Made by a program: the position numbers and the translations under genes
Notes under the pieces: model-generated
Told to the model about the DNA's origin: nothing
Database searches by the model: none
What the model saw: the letters and a program-made list of their open reading frames with translations, nothing else
Assembly: GCF_003716875.1 (NCBI RefSeq)
Contig: NZ_CP033077.1
Coordinates: forward strand, 1-64,000
From: Vibrio zhugei
Lineage (GTDB): Bacteria > Pseudomonadota > Gammaproteobacteria > Enterobacterales > Vibrionaceae
Length of the DNA stretch: 64,000 nt
Reading direction: 5' to 3'
Shown here: in pieces, positions 45,538-55,804 of the stretch
How positions within the stretch are numbered: position 1 is the first letter of the stretch
Layout of the letters: each line of letters starts with the position of its first letter

Positions 45538-47068
45538 AGCTAGCTCTCTTAAACAAAGGTGGCAATGTCAACTTTGTTACTGTAGAGGAACCAGAGAATC
45601 ACTTGTCTCATACAAACCTAAGCCGGCTGGTTAAATTCATTTCAGAAAATACCAATAACCAAATATTTATTACCACCCATAGCTCTTATGTTCTTAACAA
45701 GCTTAGTCTTAACCATTTATGCTTAATTTCTGATGACTATCTCAGGCTAAAAGAAATTGATTCTGGCACAGCCAAAACCCTCCAAAGATTACCGGGATAT
45801 GACACATTGAGAATTGTTCTCTCCAAAAAAGTCATTCTAGTTGAAGGACCTTCTGATGAGTTGATTCTGAAGAAGAAATACTTACAAGATAACAAAAGGT
45901 TACCCGAAGAAGATGGCATTGATATCATCGTTGTGAGAGGTATAGGTTTCAAGCACTATCTTCAAATAGCCAAACTCATCGGAACCAAGGTAAACGTGGT
46001 AAAAGATAATGATGGTTCACACCAAAGCAACATTGTTGATTATGCAAATAATTTCAATTTCAAAAACATTAAGTTCTTCTCTGAGCCAAACGACAAACTA
46101 AAGTCACTAGAGCCTTCATTGATCGCTGCTAATGGAAAAGATGAAAAGACTTTAGATAAATTCGCAGAAATAGCCTTATCAAAAATCGCCTACAACGAAT
46201 ACAAAGAGATTAAAAGCTTGGACGAGAAGATTGAATACTTCAAGGCTGTCTACGTAGGTGAAAAAGGAGACAAGAACTACGGTTCTAAAAAAGTAGATTC
46301 TGCTGTACGCATATTCGATAGCGCAGACGTCATTCAGTATCCAAACTACCTGTTGGAGGCATTGAAGTTTGACTAAGAAACTCTTTATTGCCTGCGCTGG
46401 GGCAGGCAAGACAACTCGAATAGTCAAGGAATCAATAGAACTGACTGATGAAGGCAAGAAGGTTTTGGTTATTACTTACACACGTAGTAACCAAAATGAG
46501 CTTTACAAGAAATTTGATGAACTTGGCGGGCAGAGAAGGGACTTGTTCATAGTCAAGGGCTGGTATTCCTTCATATTAGAAGATGTAGTAAGGCCATATC
46601 AGAGGTGTATTTTCACCACTCGCATTGATGGCATCAACCTCAATAGCAGTAACCCCCACAAGAGAGGGCGAATGAATATTCCTGGCAGGAAAGAAAAGAT
46701 AGGAGCTAAATACAATGAAAAGCATTTTCTGACCAGCCAAAATCGTGCCCATACAGAGTTTCTCTCAAAGCTAGGATGCAGAATTGTAAAAGAGGACAAC
46801 ATTGCCATTTCTGAGAGAATTAGCTCGATATATAGCCGTGTTTATCTCGATGAAACCCAAGACTTTGCTGGCTGGGATTTTGACTTAATCAAGTTAATTA
46901 CAAAATCTAAAGCGCTTGAGATTCATGCTGTTGGGGACTTTAGACAAACTATATACCACACTTCCTCAAAGCCCAAAGCGCCGTCCGATAGCCAACAAAA
47001 ACTTGATGCTTACAGGAGAATGGGGTTTATTTCTAGCTCTCTCAACGAGTGTTGGCGATCAATACAGC

Positions 47069-48631
47069 GTAACCGTTCACCAGCCCCCCATTGACATATC
47101 AAATGTGATCAACAGCACTGGATCCACATTTTACTGTTGAGTGATCATTTCTAAGCGTCATCCTGTTTGCATGAAAATGAAAAAATCCAAATTCACAGAA
47201 GCGCCACCTGTGGCTTCTGATATCAAAGAAGCTAACGCACTCATTCAAGAGCTGTGGGAACAACTGCGTTTTTATGAAGATAAACTCAAGACCAATTGCT
47301 CCAACTCTTCAAAACCTCCTTCAACCGATGGGCCAAAAGAGCGAGCTGAAAGAAAAAAGCTCAAAGCTCTGGTGGTCGCCATTCGCGCGGAGCTAAACCG
47401 GGTCACTCAGGGCATCAACGACAACTCTCAGAACTAAAAGACAGTGATGTCGTGGTTGATTGCTTTCCTGACTCAACTTGTCCATGTTGCGGTAACACTG
47501 ACGTCACGGTTCATGACACGCCTTTTTATCGTCACCAGGTCCATGAAATTCCTAAACCAACGATAGATATTACTGAGTACCGACTGTATTCAGGACAATG
47601 CCAGCACTGCAATGAACTGCTCAGAGCAAAGAAACCTGACCATGTTTCTCAAGGGATCATGGGGCCGAATCTTCTCAGCTATATTGCGGTATTAGCCGGT
47701 CAGTACCATTTAAGTATCCGTAAAACCCGCTCACTTCTGAAAGAGCAATTTGGAACCACATTCTCTATTGGAGCCATTAGCGAAGCGCAAACGAAAGTCG
47801 CTTCGATGTTAACGCCACTCCACCAAGCCATTCGAGATAGTATCCAAACCGCACCACTGGTACATGTTGATGAAACCTCTCATCCTCGTAATGACGAAGA
47901 AGGGCTTCGATGGTGCTGGCTTGTGGCCAGTGAAAACCTTGTTTATGAGAAAATCTTATTCTCTCGTTCCATGCATTCTGCGAAAACGGTGCTTGGTGAA
48001 CATTACTCAGGCTTCGTTGTGAGTGACCAATGCCCAAGCTACAACTGGATAAACCCAGAAAAACATCAACTCTGCTGGTCGCATGTCACACGTAACCTTC
48101 AACAAATAGCGGACTATAGTGGCGGAGGATATACCGCTTACGTCGGCCGTCGTTTAACTCTGATTGCCAATATGATTTTCCGTATTCGTCATCGTCTTGA
48201 AAGAAAGGAAATCACGCACGGTCAATATCTTCGGCGAATGCAACGACTGCAAAAATCCCTCGATGACTGGCTTGAAAAAGGCAGTACACTGATAGTCCAA
48301 AGATATAAAGGACGATGCGAAAAATTGCAGCAGCATAGGCAAAGCTTATGGTTGTTCCTGAACGATACCTCAATACCGCTGACAAATAATGAAGCGGAGA
48401 GGCGCATACGTGGTTGCGTCATTCAGAGAAAAATCAGCTATGGAACGACATCCGATGCGGGTGATAAATTTAGAGGTCGCATCCACTCGCTTGTTGAGAC
48501 GTGTAAAAAACGCGGACTATCAACGTATGCAGTACTCTCTGAGATAGTACAAGCGGTCACCGCACGCCAACCCTATCCCAACGTGTTCAACCTATAGCGA
48601 GCAAATCAAGTACCTACTGGTGAACGGTTAC
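47069..48631 (+). mobile_element. IS66-family single-transposase element (ISBst12-like)
   Basis: 1563 bp with terminal repeats GTAACCGTTCACCAG, duplicated target AATACAGC (47061-47068, 48632-48639; 8 bp). It encodes one transposase split over two phases and no tnpA/tnpB. Confidence 0.92.
47171..48597 (+). CDS. IS66-type transposase in two phases (possible -1 frameshift)
   Basis: The first phase runs from ATG 47171 (MKMKKSKFTEAPP...LKTNCSNSSKPPSTDGPK) to a stop at 47437. The second phase, open through 48597, carries CPCCGNTDVTVHD, VHVDETSHPRNDEEG, VSDQCPSYNW and TNNEAERRIRGCVIQRKISYG. They join one base back at A-AAA-AAG (47353-47359), in the correct phase for -1 slippage, which yields ...RKKAQSSGGRHSRGAKPGHSG, a normal IS66 linker. 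Either programmed frameshifting or a simple indel in the A run. Confidence 0.8.
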
Positions 48632-49064
48632 AATACAGCCAATATGTGAATTTGCAGATACAGTTCATAAGGGAGAGGGGTATTCCAAAACAGTATCTAA
48701 AGTAGAAAACCCTGACATAGGCATACATACTGGTATACATTTCGTTTCCAGAAAAGATGTCTCAAAGTATGTTAAACAACATACTCCTTTAATACTTAGG
48801 CATTCTGCTAACTCAGGTAAAGAGTTAGATATATATGAAAATTTGATGACCTTTGGTGACTCCAAAGGCCAAACTGTTGACCATGTGCTAATCCATCCGA
48901 CAGACCGCTTTATTAAGTTTCTGAAAGGACAAGATGGCGCTTTTGCCGATAAGCAAACTAGTCAAAATAAACTGTATGTCGCTATTACTAGAGCCCGGTA
49001 CAGCGTCGCTTTCATAGTCAACGACAAGCATTTTGAAGATGTTCTCTGGCAACCAGCTAACTAA

Positions 49065-49444
49065 GATATCTATATACACTAGATAAGCTGATAGCTAAGT
49101 TATCTTGCGATAAAAGCTTTCGGTATACCTTTGGAGTTCATCTCCTTTATATGGGAAGCCTGTTACGAGCAGTAGGCTTCCTGTACTGCAATTCCGTCAG
49201 CTTGCCTATCCAATACCTAAAATTATCCGTTGATAGCTAAATTAGAGGAACTTATAACTCATTTTTGTCCAGAAACGTGTTTGAATGGGACCGCTCAATC
49301 TGTGGATGCCCAAGACAACCAGTATGATACTTTATTAAACTAAACTACATATCAAAAAGTTTAAATTAGAGCATAATTAATTCTCTTTTAATTGACAAAA
49401 TTAGAGTGAAAGCTAAACTTATAGTTAGAGAAAAGGGATTTTAT
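49065..49444. other. Gap between Gabija-like locus and SE core 2
   Basis: 380 bp, no gene. A hairpin GGAAGCCT/AGGCTTCC (49154-49181) may end the helicase transcript. AGTATGATACTTTA (49321-49334) repeats a motif found at 29934-29947 and may mark the end of the SE-like element. The boundary itself is not resolved. Confidence 0.45.
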
Positions 49445-50662
49445 ATGACTAGTCAATATCATTTAATTGCAACCAGCAGCGACCTGAACATCGGGGATGT
49501 AAATACTTTTCCAAACGAAGATGGGGAGCTTTCATACTCCGTCGATAAAACAACCTGTTATAAAGGGATAAGCTTGTTGTTTGACCCTGTCGGAAATCCA
49601 ATTTTTGAAGTTAATTCTTTTATATTAAGTCGGAGAATCGTTGAAGGGTTAAAGGATACTCAACCTAGTTCGTTTGCCATGCTGTCTTACTTTCGTTTTC
49701 TAGATGCAAACAATATTAAGTGGAATGAAACGAATCATCATCTGAAACGTTATCCAATTTTCCTTTTCAGAAATAATCTTGAGGACCAGATTGCAAAAGG
49801 AAATTATTCACGAGAAACAGCTAAAGCATTCCTGTCGGTTGTAAGACGCTTTTATATGTTTTGCTACCGTCACGGATACATTTCTGAATTGCCATTCGAT
49901 ATACAAGGTGTGACCAAATATGGACAAAACATTACGGACTGCTCGATCCGTGGAGGATATAGCGGAACAAAATTAAGACCATTGGATGATCTCGACATTA
50001 GCCATGTCAGGGACAACTGGGAATCCAATGGGCTATCTTATGAATTTCGTTTAGCAGTTTCTCTCTCCATTACGACAGGGTTAAGAGCAGTAGAAATATC
50101 AGACATCAAAAGAGAGCACTTTTGTATTCCCAATGGCTTTGACGGAAAAACAATGACAGGAATACGTATCGGGCCAGGTAATGACTGTAAGACCAAATAC
50201 GATTTAAATCGTGAAATATCTATGCCCGTATGGCTGATGAAAGCTTTCAACAGTTATCATGAAACAAGTAGGTACAAAAACCGGGCAACACTATTTTATC
50301 AAGCAACAGGTAACACGAATATTCCCGCATTATTGACTAAATCAGGAAATCCATTTAACACACAGATGCTTAATGTCTTATGGGGTAAGCTACGTAAAGC
50401 CATTCGTCAATATGACAACAAACATTTCTCTCATCGTTTGCATGATTTACGGGCAACTTTTGGTGCCAATAAACTAGAAACATTACTAAATCTTGGTTCA
50501 CTGACAACAACTCAAGCACTAGCCCAACTAAAAAGTGAGATGGGGCATAAAGATCTCGCTACAACCATGAGATACCTAACGTATTGGGAAGGGAACCCCG
50601 AAAAAAATATGGTTCCTGAAGTCATGACCAACATTCTAGGTGATATTGGGGATGAATTATGA
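49445..50662 (+). CDS. intA: Tyrosine recombinase IntA (SE core 2)
   Basis: 405 residues from ATG 49445 (AAAAGGGA ribosome site 7 nt upstream; an upstream GTG at 49406 is less likely). N-terminal SAM-like domain ~65-160; catalytic Arg in TTGLRAVEIS (~212), HDLRATF (~333-337), EMGHKDLATTMRYLTYW with His (~367) and Tyr (~377). ATGA overlap with the next gene. Confidence 0.87.
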   Translation: MTSQYHLIATSSDLNIGDVNTFPNEDGELSYSVDKTTCYKGISLLFDPVGNPIFEVNSFILSRRIVEGLKDTQPSSFAMLSYFRFLDANNIKWNETNHHLKRYPIFLFRNNLEDQIAKGNYSRETAKAFLSVVRRFYMFCYRHGYISELPFDIQGVTKYGQNITDCSIRGGYSGTKLRPLDDLDISHVRDNWESNGLSYEFRLAVSLSITTGLRAVEISDIKREHFCIPNGFDGKTMTGIRIGPGNDCKTKYDLNREISMPVWLMKAFNSYHETSRYKNRATLFYQATGNTNIPALLTKSGNPFNTQMLNVLWGKLRKAIRQYDNKHFSHRLHDLRATFGANKLETLLNLGSLTTTQALAQLKSEMGHKDLATTMRYLTYWEGNPEKNMVPEVMTNILGDIGDEL

Positions 50663-50729
50663 GTTCTCAGGTAATCAATGAAAAAACAAAGAATATTGGT
50701 GATTCTGGTCGTAAGTACCGTTCTATACC

Positions 50730-51818
50730 CCCGAATTCAACTGCGAAGTGCGACACTCTCCAATATCAAGAAGCTAAAGCCATCTCCTCAAATATAATGG
50801 CTGCCTGCTTGAAGCCTAAACACTTTCTCGGACGGTAATTTATCCGCGATAAAGCGAACTCTATATCGATGTCCGTCACTGTCGTTAGATCGGTTCCTTT
50901 CTTCACATATTGCCTTAAAAGACCGTTCGCATTCTCATTAGCACCACGCTCCCAAGAACTGTACGGATGAGCAAAGTACACATCAGCCTTTAATTCTTTT
51001 GCGATGGTTTCATGACCTGCAAACTCTCGCCCGTTATCTGCCGTAATGGTATGGACATGTTTCTTATAGGGCTTCAGTAGCTCTATTGTCGCTTTGGTGA
51101 CATCATCCGCTGACTTAGATGGCACTTTCTTTACCACGTAAAATCGAGTCTTACGCTCTAAAATAGTCACCATTGCACCTGTACCATGCTTACCTAGCAC
51201 AGTGTCGATTTCCCAGTCACCAAACCGCTCCTTACTGTCAACGATGCTTGGTCTATCATCAATCGAAACGGCATTTTTTATCGCTGGAGCTTTCTCTTGT
51301 TTACCTCGGCGATACCGCTTATGACCTTGTCTCAAGTGACGATATAACTTACCGCCCAAGCGTTTATCTTGAGCAACAAAGCGATAGATCCACTCATGAC
51401 TGACAGATGCACCAATTTTCGTTAATACATTAGAAATCTGCTCTGGACTCCAATCTGTTTCTAAAAGAAGGCGGATAAAATCGACACGTTCCTTTGGTAT
51501 TCGGTATTTACGTGCTGTTTTGCGCTTTTTGGTAGACGACATCTGGGCTTCGTTAGGGCAATAATGCTCTCCCTTCCGACCGCGTTTAAGCTCACGGTAT
51601 ACCGTCGAGCGGTGGCACTGAACTGTTTTAGCTATTTCAGGAACCGAAATTCCCCGTTCCAAAAGAGCAGAAATCTGGTATCTTCTGCCTTCGGTCAACT
51701 GTTGATAATTCATGGTAGTACTGCTTGTTTCTTTGGCGAGAAGAGCGTACCACTTTCAGCAGTTGGCTTCCTCTTCTACATATTTCCATGAATGTCGCAC
51801 TTATTATCTGAAATCGGG
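50730..51818 (-). mobile_element. IS30-family element copy 3
   Basis: 1089 bp, same ends as the other copies, with a CC duplication (50728-50729, 51819-51820). Inserted 71 bp into the tfp-like gene. Confidence 0.95.
50766..51713 (-). CDS. IS30 transposase (copy 3)
   Basis: 315 residues, same protein as copy 1: HTH and DDE (EIDTVLGK, TADNGREF, RGANENANG) intact. Confidence 0.93.
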   Translation of the reverse strand: MNYQQLTEGRRYQISALLERGISVPEIAKTVQCHRSTVYRELKRGRKGEHYCPNEAQMSSTKKRKTARKYRIPKERVDFIRLLLETDWSPEQISNVLTKIGASVSHEWIYRFVAQDKRLGGKLYRHLRQGHKRYRRGKQEKAPAIKNAVSIDDRPSIVDSKERFGDWEIDTVLGKHGTGAMVTILERKTRFYVVKKVPSKSADDVTKATIELLKPYKKHVHTITADNGREFAGHETIAKELKADVYFAHPYSSWERGANENANGLLRQYVKKGTDLTTVTDIDIEFALSRINYRPRKCLGFKQAAIIFEEMALAS

Positions 51819-53493
51819 CCAACAGAAGACATGGTCATAGAAAATAATGTGCAAACTATTATGAAATATCAACAATGCTGGAAATCAGGAACTGGTCATA
51901 ACTATCACGTTGATTTTAGGGAACTCGAGCAATACTGCACTTCAGAACATACAAAATGGTTACTTACCCGGTTTGATTCTTCTGGCTGGAATTCCTCAAC
52001 TAAAGCATCCATGTATCCTATTATCAGAAGAGTTTTGGTTTGGAAATACGCCGCTAATGATTCAAAGGGAAAAGTCTCATTTTCTACTGAAATTTGTAGC
52101 GAATTCATACTAGCTAATTATCTTTCTATGATTTCCTGTGGTACAGGGCTTAGTGGCAAAACAATTACCGGCAAGACATTGGGGCGTTTGGGGGCAATTT
52201 TATCCTCATGTTTAACTAAGTTCGGATTGAAACCAATCCCAAGGGAAAAACGCAACCTAGATACCTATAGTGGTCGCTTGGACAGCAATAATTATTCTAT
52301 AAAAGAGCTTAAAACCATAGGTAGAGCTTTACTTCGAGACCGTAAAGCTCTGCTTAAAAAATTTGTCGAAAATTTACCTGAACGTAAGAAAGAAATCATC
52401 TTCGATAAGCTTATCTATAATGCTGTATTTTTGACTATTTATTATCTCGGTTCAGGTCAAACAGAAACCATCAATATGTATATTGATGATAAATTTAAAA
52501 TGAAGAAAATGGGAGGTAATCGTTTATCCATTATGGGGGTAAAAAGCCGCAACAACTATAAGAATAATGAGTATAATTTTACTCCCCGTCAGAGCTGTAA
52601 GACCTTCTTTGAATCCCATCTAACATTTTTAAAAGAACACCCAACCGAATTAGTCTCGAAAACACTTTTTCTTTTCAAAAGGTTACACGGTGCATCTCCT
52701 TCTCAAGTTAGCTTGCGTGTTTATGTACGTTACCTTCGCCGAACTTACGATGATATCGATGCACTATATCAGGATAATCCAACCTTCCGTTTAAATTGCT
52801 CACTTTTGAAATCTACAATTAAACAAAAAATGGAGGCTGAAAAAGGTCGTCTTCATGCTTCACTAGCTACGAGAAATTCACCTAATACTTTTGATACAGC
52901 GAAATATAGTAAGACAACAGAAACGGATGCTAAAAGGCAACTGGCAATTGGTGTAACTACCCTTCAGTACTTAGGTGAAAATCCATCGGGAGGAACAAAG
53001 GTAGCCATTGTACGAACTAAAGAACTAATCGGTAATGTCTTAACGCCAGAAGAATTTAATCTTCTTAAAAGTAAAACAGAAGGTAATGTAGAACGGATTA
53101 CAAACGGTGGATTTTGTAAAGGGAATGAATCCCCACAACGAAATGAATTTCAAAAAAATATGAATAAAAATGAGCTTCTCAGTGATGATGATAAATCACA
53201 TATGGGATGTGGATTCGTTGTGAAGTGTTTCTCCTGCAAAAACTTTGGTGTGGTTGATGATAGTAATGATATCTGGCGTTTACTATCCTTTGAGCAACGA
53301 CTAAATGAGGCAATGACACTACATAAAGATCTTTCTCACTTCATTCAAAACTATGGCGAGATTAAGCTAAATATTGTTGAGTTAAAAAAACGCTTTAAAA
53401 AGTCCAACCTTAAAGCAGCTGAAATGAAATTAAAACGAGAAATCCACCCTATTTGGGATGAAAACTCTATTGAAGATATTCTAAGAGGATAAT

Positions 53494-55389
53494 ATGTATA
53501 GCGTTGCTTTAAATCACACTGATTTTGATGTGTATTCTTTATCCGATGGTGACTATTCAATGCCTACGGATGATACAGTGGTCAGTCTCGATAAAAGTTT
53601 TTCTCCGGTTTCTTATTTCAAAGATGAAAAATGGGATTTCAATGATTTTTTCAATACTAATGGTGCACCAAAATCACAATATATATTCAGATTTCCTAAA
53701 GGAAAACACAATGCAAAGCTGCTTCTTGAACTCAAACAACGAGCGTATTTTTTAGTTTGGGGAGGAAAAGGCAGACTGCTTGATGTAGGAAATTCATTTC
53801 GAAAAATTGAATCATGTTTCAATATCATAAGATATACAGAAAAAATCTTACGATGTTTTAAAAATACGCAAATAAATCACCTTTCAATGTTAAGTAATGA
53901 ACTGGTGTTTCATCAGCTATTACAAAATTTATCTAGTCTTGCCGAGAATACAAGTAGAGTCACTTTAAATAATTTAAGTGTTTTAAGTCATCTTAATAGT
54001 TATTTCCCCAAAGAACGTCATTTCGAACTATGTCTTCCTGAAGGAAAAACCATTAATCAGGTAGAAAAAAAATATTCTTTAACCGGGAAAGGACATTATC
54101 CGACAGTTATTCCTGTTATCTACGAGCAATTAATGGGGCAGCTCATAAATGATGTAGAAACTGCTTTCCTTGATCTTAATATATTGAAAGATGTAAAAGA
54201 ATTTGCTCAAAGAAAGAACATCTCTGAACAAGAGGCCGTAGAGGCTTTTAGAGTATATGAGAGCGCTTGTTTTGTTACTTGTAGTGCTTTCACTGGTATG
54301 CGGATTAGTGAATTACAATGTATTACTCACGATTCATACAAAGAGATCGAGGTTGAAGGTATTACCCTGCCAACTCTTCGCTCATGGACTAGGAAACTAG
54401 AAAAAATATCGCGAGAAGATGTATGGGCCTGTTCGCCAATATGCCAAAAGGCTTTGTCTGTACTAAGAGAGCTAAATAGCGACCATCGTTCTGAAAAAAA
54501 TAACATTCATATCAGTCCACGGTTTTCTTTCGATCGCCAGGCCAAAACAGGTAACAATATAAAGTGCTCAAAAAAAGAAGTTTTACTCAATACAAAGGGT
54601 TTGAGTGATTTATTTAAATTCTATTCAAACCATATAAACATTCAGTATATACCTTCAACAATGAATGAAGCTTATTCGCTACTAAATCCTGTTATATCTG
54701 AACGATTTGAACCGCGTAAGCAGAGAGAAGATGAAACGATTTATTGGCACTTTTCATCTCACTCACTTCGACGTTCGTTTGCTCATTTCGTTGTAGGTAA
54801 TGGTCTGGTTTCGCTTGCCTCATTGAAACAGCAATTTAAACATATCCACTTGTCTATGACCGCCATTTATGCCAGCCACAGTGACGTATTAACACTACTT
54901 GGTATAGAAAACCAAGCCAGTATTAAAAGAGATATTGAGCAAGCGGAGGAAGTTGCTCATATCAAATACTTAAAAGATATGGTTGAGCATCCAGAGGAAC
55001 AGTCAGGTGGTTTTATGAAAGCGTTTGAAGGTGATCCAAGGGTAATGACTGAGAAAGAATTTGAATCTCTTGCCAAGAAAACAAAAGGAGCAAATAAAAC
55101 CACTGGTTATGGCCGTTGTTTTGCTGGAGTAAAATGCAAATTAGCGCATATTTTTGAACCATCGAACTGTGTTGCTGAAGATTGTGAAAATCTAAATATC
55201 AATAAGGAAGAAGCATTCCGGTGGCAAAAAAGGCACCGTTCACTTTGTTCCAACATTGAAAAAATGAAACAGCTTGGACTATTTAACCGAAATACATTGG
55301 CTCGTGAGTTAACAGATATACGTGCTGCTGAGAAAGTTATGTTTGAGCATGGTATTGATTTTAACCGATTCGAGTTAGGGAGTCTTTAA
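53494..55389 (+). CDS. intB: Tyrosine recombinase IntB (SE core 2)
   Basis: 631 residues. Arg in TGMRISELQCIT (~270), SHSLRRSFAHF (~423-427), KHIHLSMTAIYASH with His (~450) and Tyr (~459). The C-terminal zinc-like cluster CFAGVKCKLAHIF...CVAEDCEN lies at ~545-570, as in IntB of core 1. It starts 1 bp after the tfp stop and overlaps srap by TAATG. Confidence 0.85.
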   Translation: MYSVALNHTDFDVYSLSDGDYSMPTDDTVVSLDKSFSPVSYFKDEKWDFNDFFNTNGAPKSQYIFRFPKGKHNAKLLLELKQRAYFLVWGGKGRLLDVGNSFRKIESCFNIIRYTEKILRCFKNTQINHLSMLSNELVFHQLLQNLSSLAENTSRVTLNNLSVLSHLNSYFPKERHFELCLPEGKTINQVEKKYSLTGKGHYPTVIPVIYEQLMGQLINDVETAFLDLNILKDVKEFAQRKNISEQEAVEAFRVYESACFVTCSAFTGMRISELQCITHDSYKEIEVEGITLPTLRSWTRKLEKISREDVWACSPICQKALSVLRELNSDHRSEKNNIHISPRFSFDRQAKTGNNIKCSKKEVLLNTKGLSDLFKFYSNHINIQYIPSTMNEAYSLLNPVISERFEPRKQREDETIYWHFSSHSLRRSFAHFVVGNGLVSLASLKQQFKHIHLSMTAIYASHSDVLTLLGIENQASIKRDIEQAEEVAHIKYLKDMVEHPEEQSGGFMKAFEGDPRVMTEKEFESLAKKTKGANKTTGYGRCFAGVKCKLAHIFEPSNCVAEDCENLNINKEEAFRWQKRHRSLCSNIEKMKQLGLFNRNTLARELTDIRAAEKVMFEHGIDFNRFELGSL

Positions 55390-55778
55390 TGTCACGAGTA
55401 AAAGAAAAACTGTTAAAAGCTCTGGATGAGTTAAGAGGTGAAGGTAGAAAAATCAGTCCCTTCGCTGTAGAAAAACGCGCAGGTGTCGCCAATGGTTCAT
55501 CAAAATACCATCCTGATGTGTTGGAAGTTATCTTAGCTGAAAAGGCAAAGGCAACGCTCTCTAGCGAATCAAAAGCCCCAAAAAATGCACTTAAGTCAAA
55601 ACAAGAGAAAGCTCAACTAACGAAAGCAAAAGAGCAAATCGAAAAGTTAAAATCGGACAATGCTGCTCAAAAGATAGAACTTGAGGCTTCGACTAATGCT
55701 ATAGCTCAGCTCACATGGGAGCTACACCGTTATAAAACCAAAACAAATCAAGACCATGTTATACCACTCAAATCGTAA
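55389..55778 (+). CDS. srap: Small helical SE core protein (srap/TnpC-like, core 2)
   Basis: 129 residues. HTH-like start (SRVKEKLLKALDELRGEGRKISPFAVEKRAGVANGS in parts) and a long coiled coil (~65-115). The ISPFAVEKRAGVANGSSKYH-type helix-turn-helix resembles TnpC of Tn554-like elements. Last gene of the operon. Confidence 0.68.
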   Translation: MSRVKEKLLKALDELRGEGRKISPFAVEKRAGVANGSSKYHPDVLEVILAEKAKATLSSESKAPKNALKSKQEKAQLTKAKEQIEKLKSDNAAQKIELEASTNAIAQLTWELHRYKTKTNQDHVIPLKS

Positions 55779-55804
55779 TGGTTACATTCGATATACAGAT
55801 AATT

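Larger units (their letters stand above)
41223..46376 (+). pseudogene. gajA: OLD-family ATPase-nuclease (GajA-like), split by IS66 and IS30
   Basis: Three segments: 41223-41243, 43645-44448 and 45540-46376. Removing the IS66 with one TGTACATC and the IS30 with one AG gives 553 codons in a single frame. The product has an ABC-type ATPase (MGNLVYIEKLTIKNFKK; Walker A VGDNDSGKTTILEAL; Walker B FVTVEEPENHLSH followed by IFITTHSSYVLN) and a C-terminal Toprim nuclease (VILVEGPSDELILKKKY, then VVKDNDGSHQSN). With the overlapping UvrD-like gene this is the Gabija layout: GajA nicks phage DNA when nucleotides fall. Not functional in the present form. Confidence 0.8.
46369..49064 (+). pseudogene. gajB: UvrD-like helicase (GajB-like), split by an IS66-family element
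   Basis: Segments 46369-47068 and 48640-49064 join in frame (ECWRSIQ-PICEFADTVH) after removal of the IS and one AATACAGC, giving 374 residues. It starts at a TTG overlapping the nuclease stop by 8 bp. Motif I is IACAGAGKTTRIVKE, motif Ia VLVITYTRSNQNEL, motif II VYLDETQDFAG, motif III AVGDFRQTIY, and the C-terminal motif YVAITRARYSVAF is the UvrD/PcrA VI equivalent. It is shorter than GajB (~490), so a compact Gabija variant or a related OLD-UvrD pair. Broken at present. Confidence 0.75.
50659..53492 (+). pseudogene. tfp: tfp-like SE core gene split by IS30
   Basis: Segments 50659-50729 and 51821-53492 join in frame (KYRSIP-TEDMVIENN) after removing the IS30 and one CC, giving 580 residues. 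No complete catalytic tetrad is seen. The C-terminal CGFVVKCFSCKNFGVVDDS followed by IWRLLSFEQRLNEAM matches the cysteine cluster and helix of the core 1 counterpart. The downstream 566-codon part could be translated from an internal start, but the first residues would be lost. Confidence 0.7.
49300..55800 (+). mobile_element. SE-like four-gene recombinase core 2
   Basis: Same gene order, overlaps and cysteine features as core 1 (16.6-24.2 kb), but proteins are clearly diverged in sequence and size, so this is a different element type and not a duplication. Start and end are approximate: intA upstream repeat near 49321 and the end of the small fourth gene at 55778. Confidence 0.6.
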
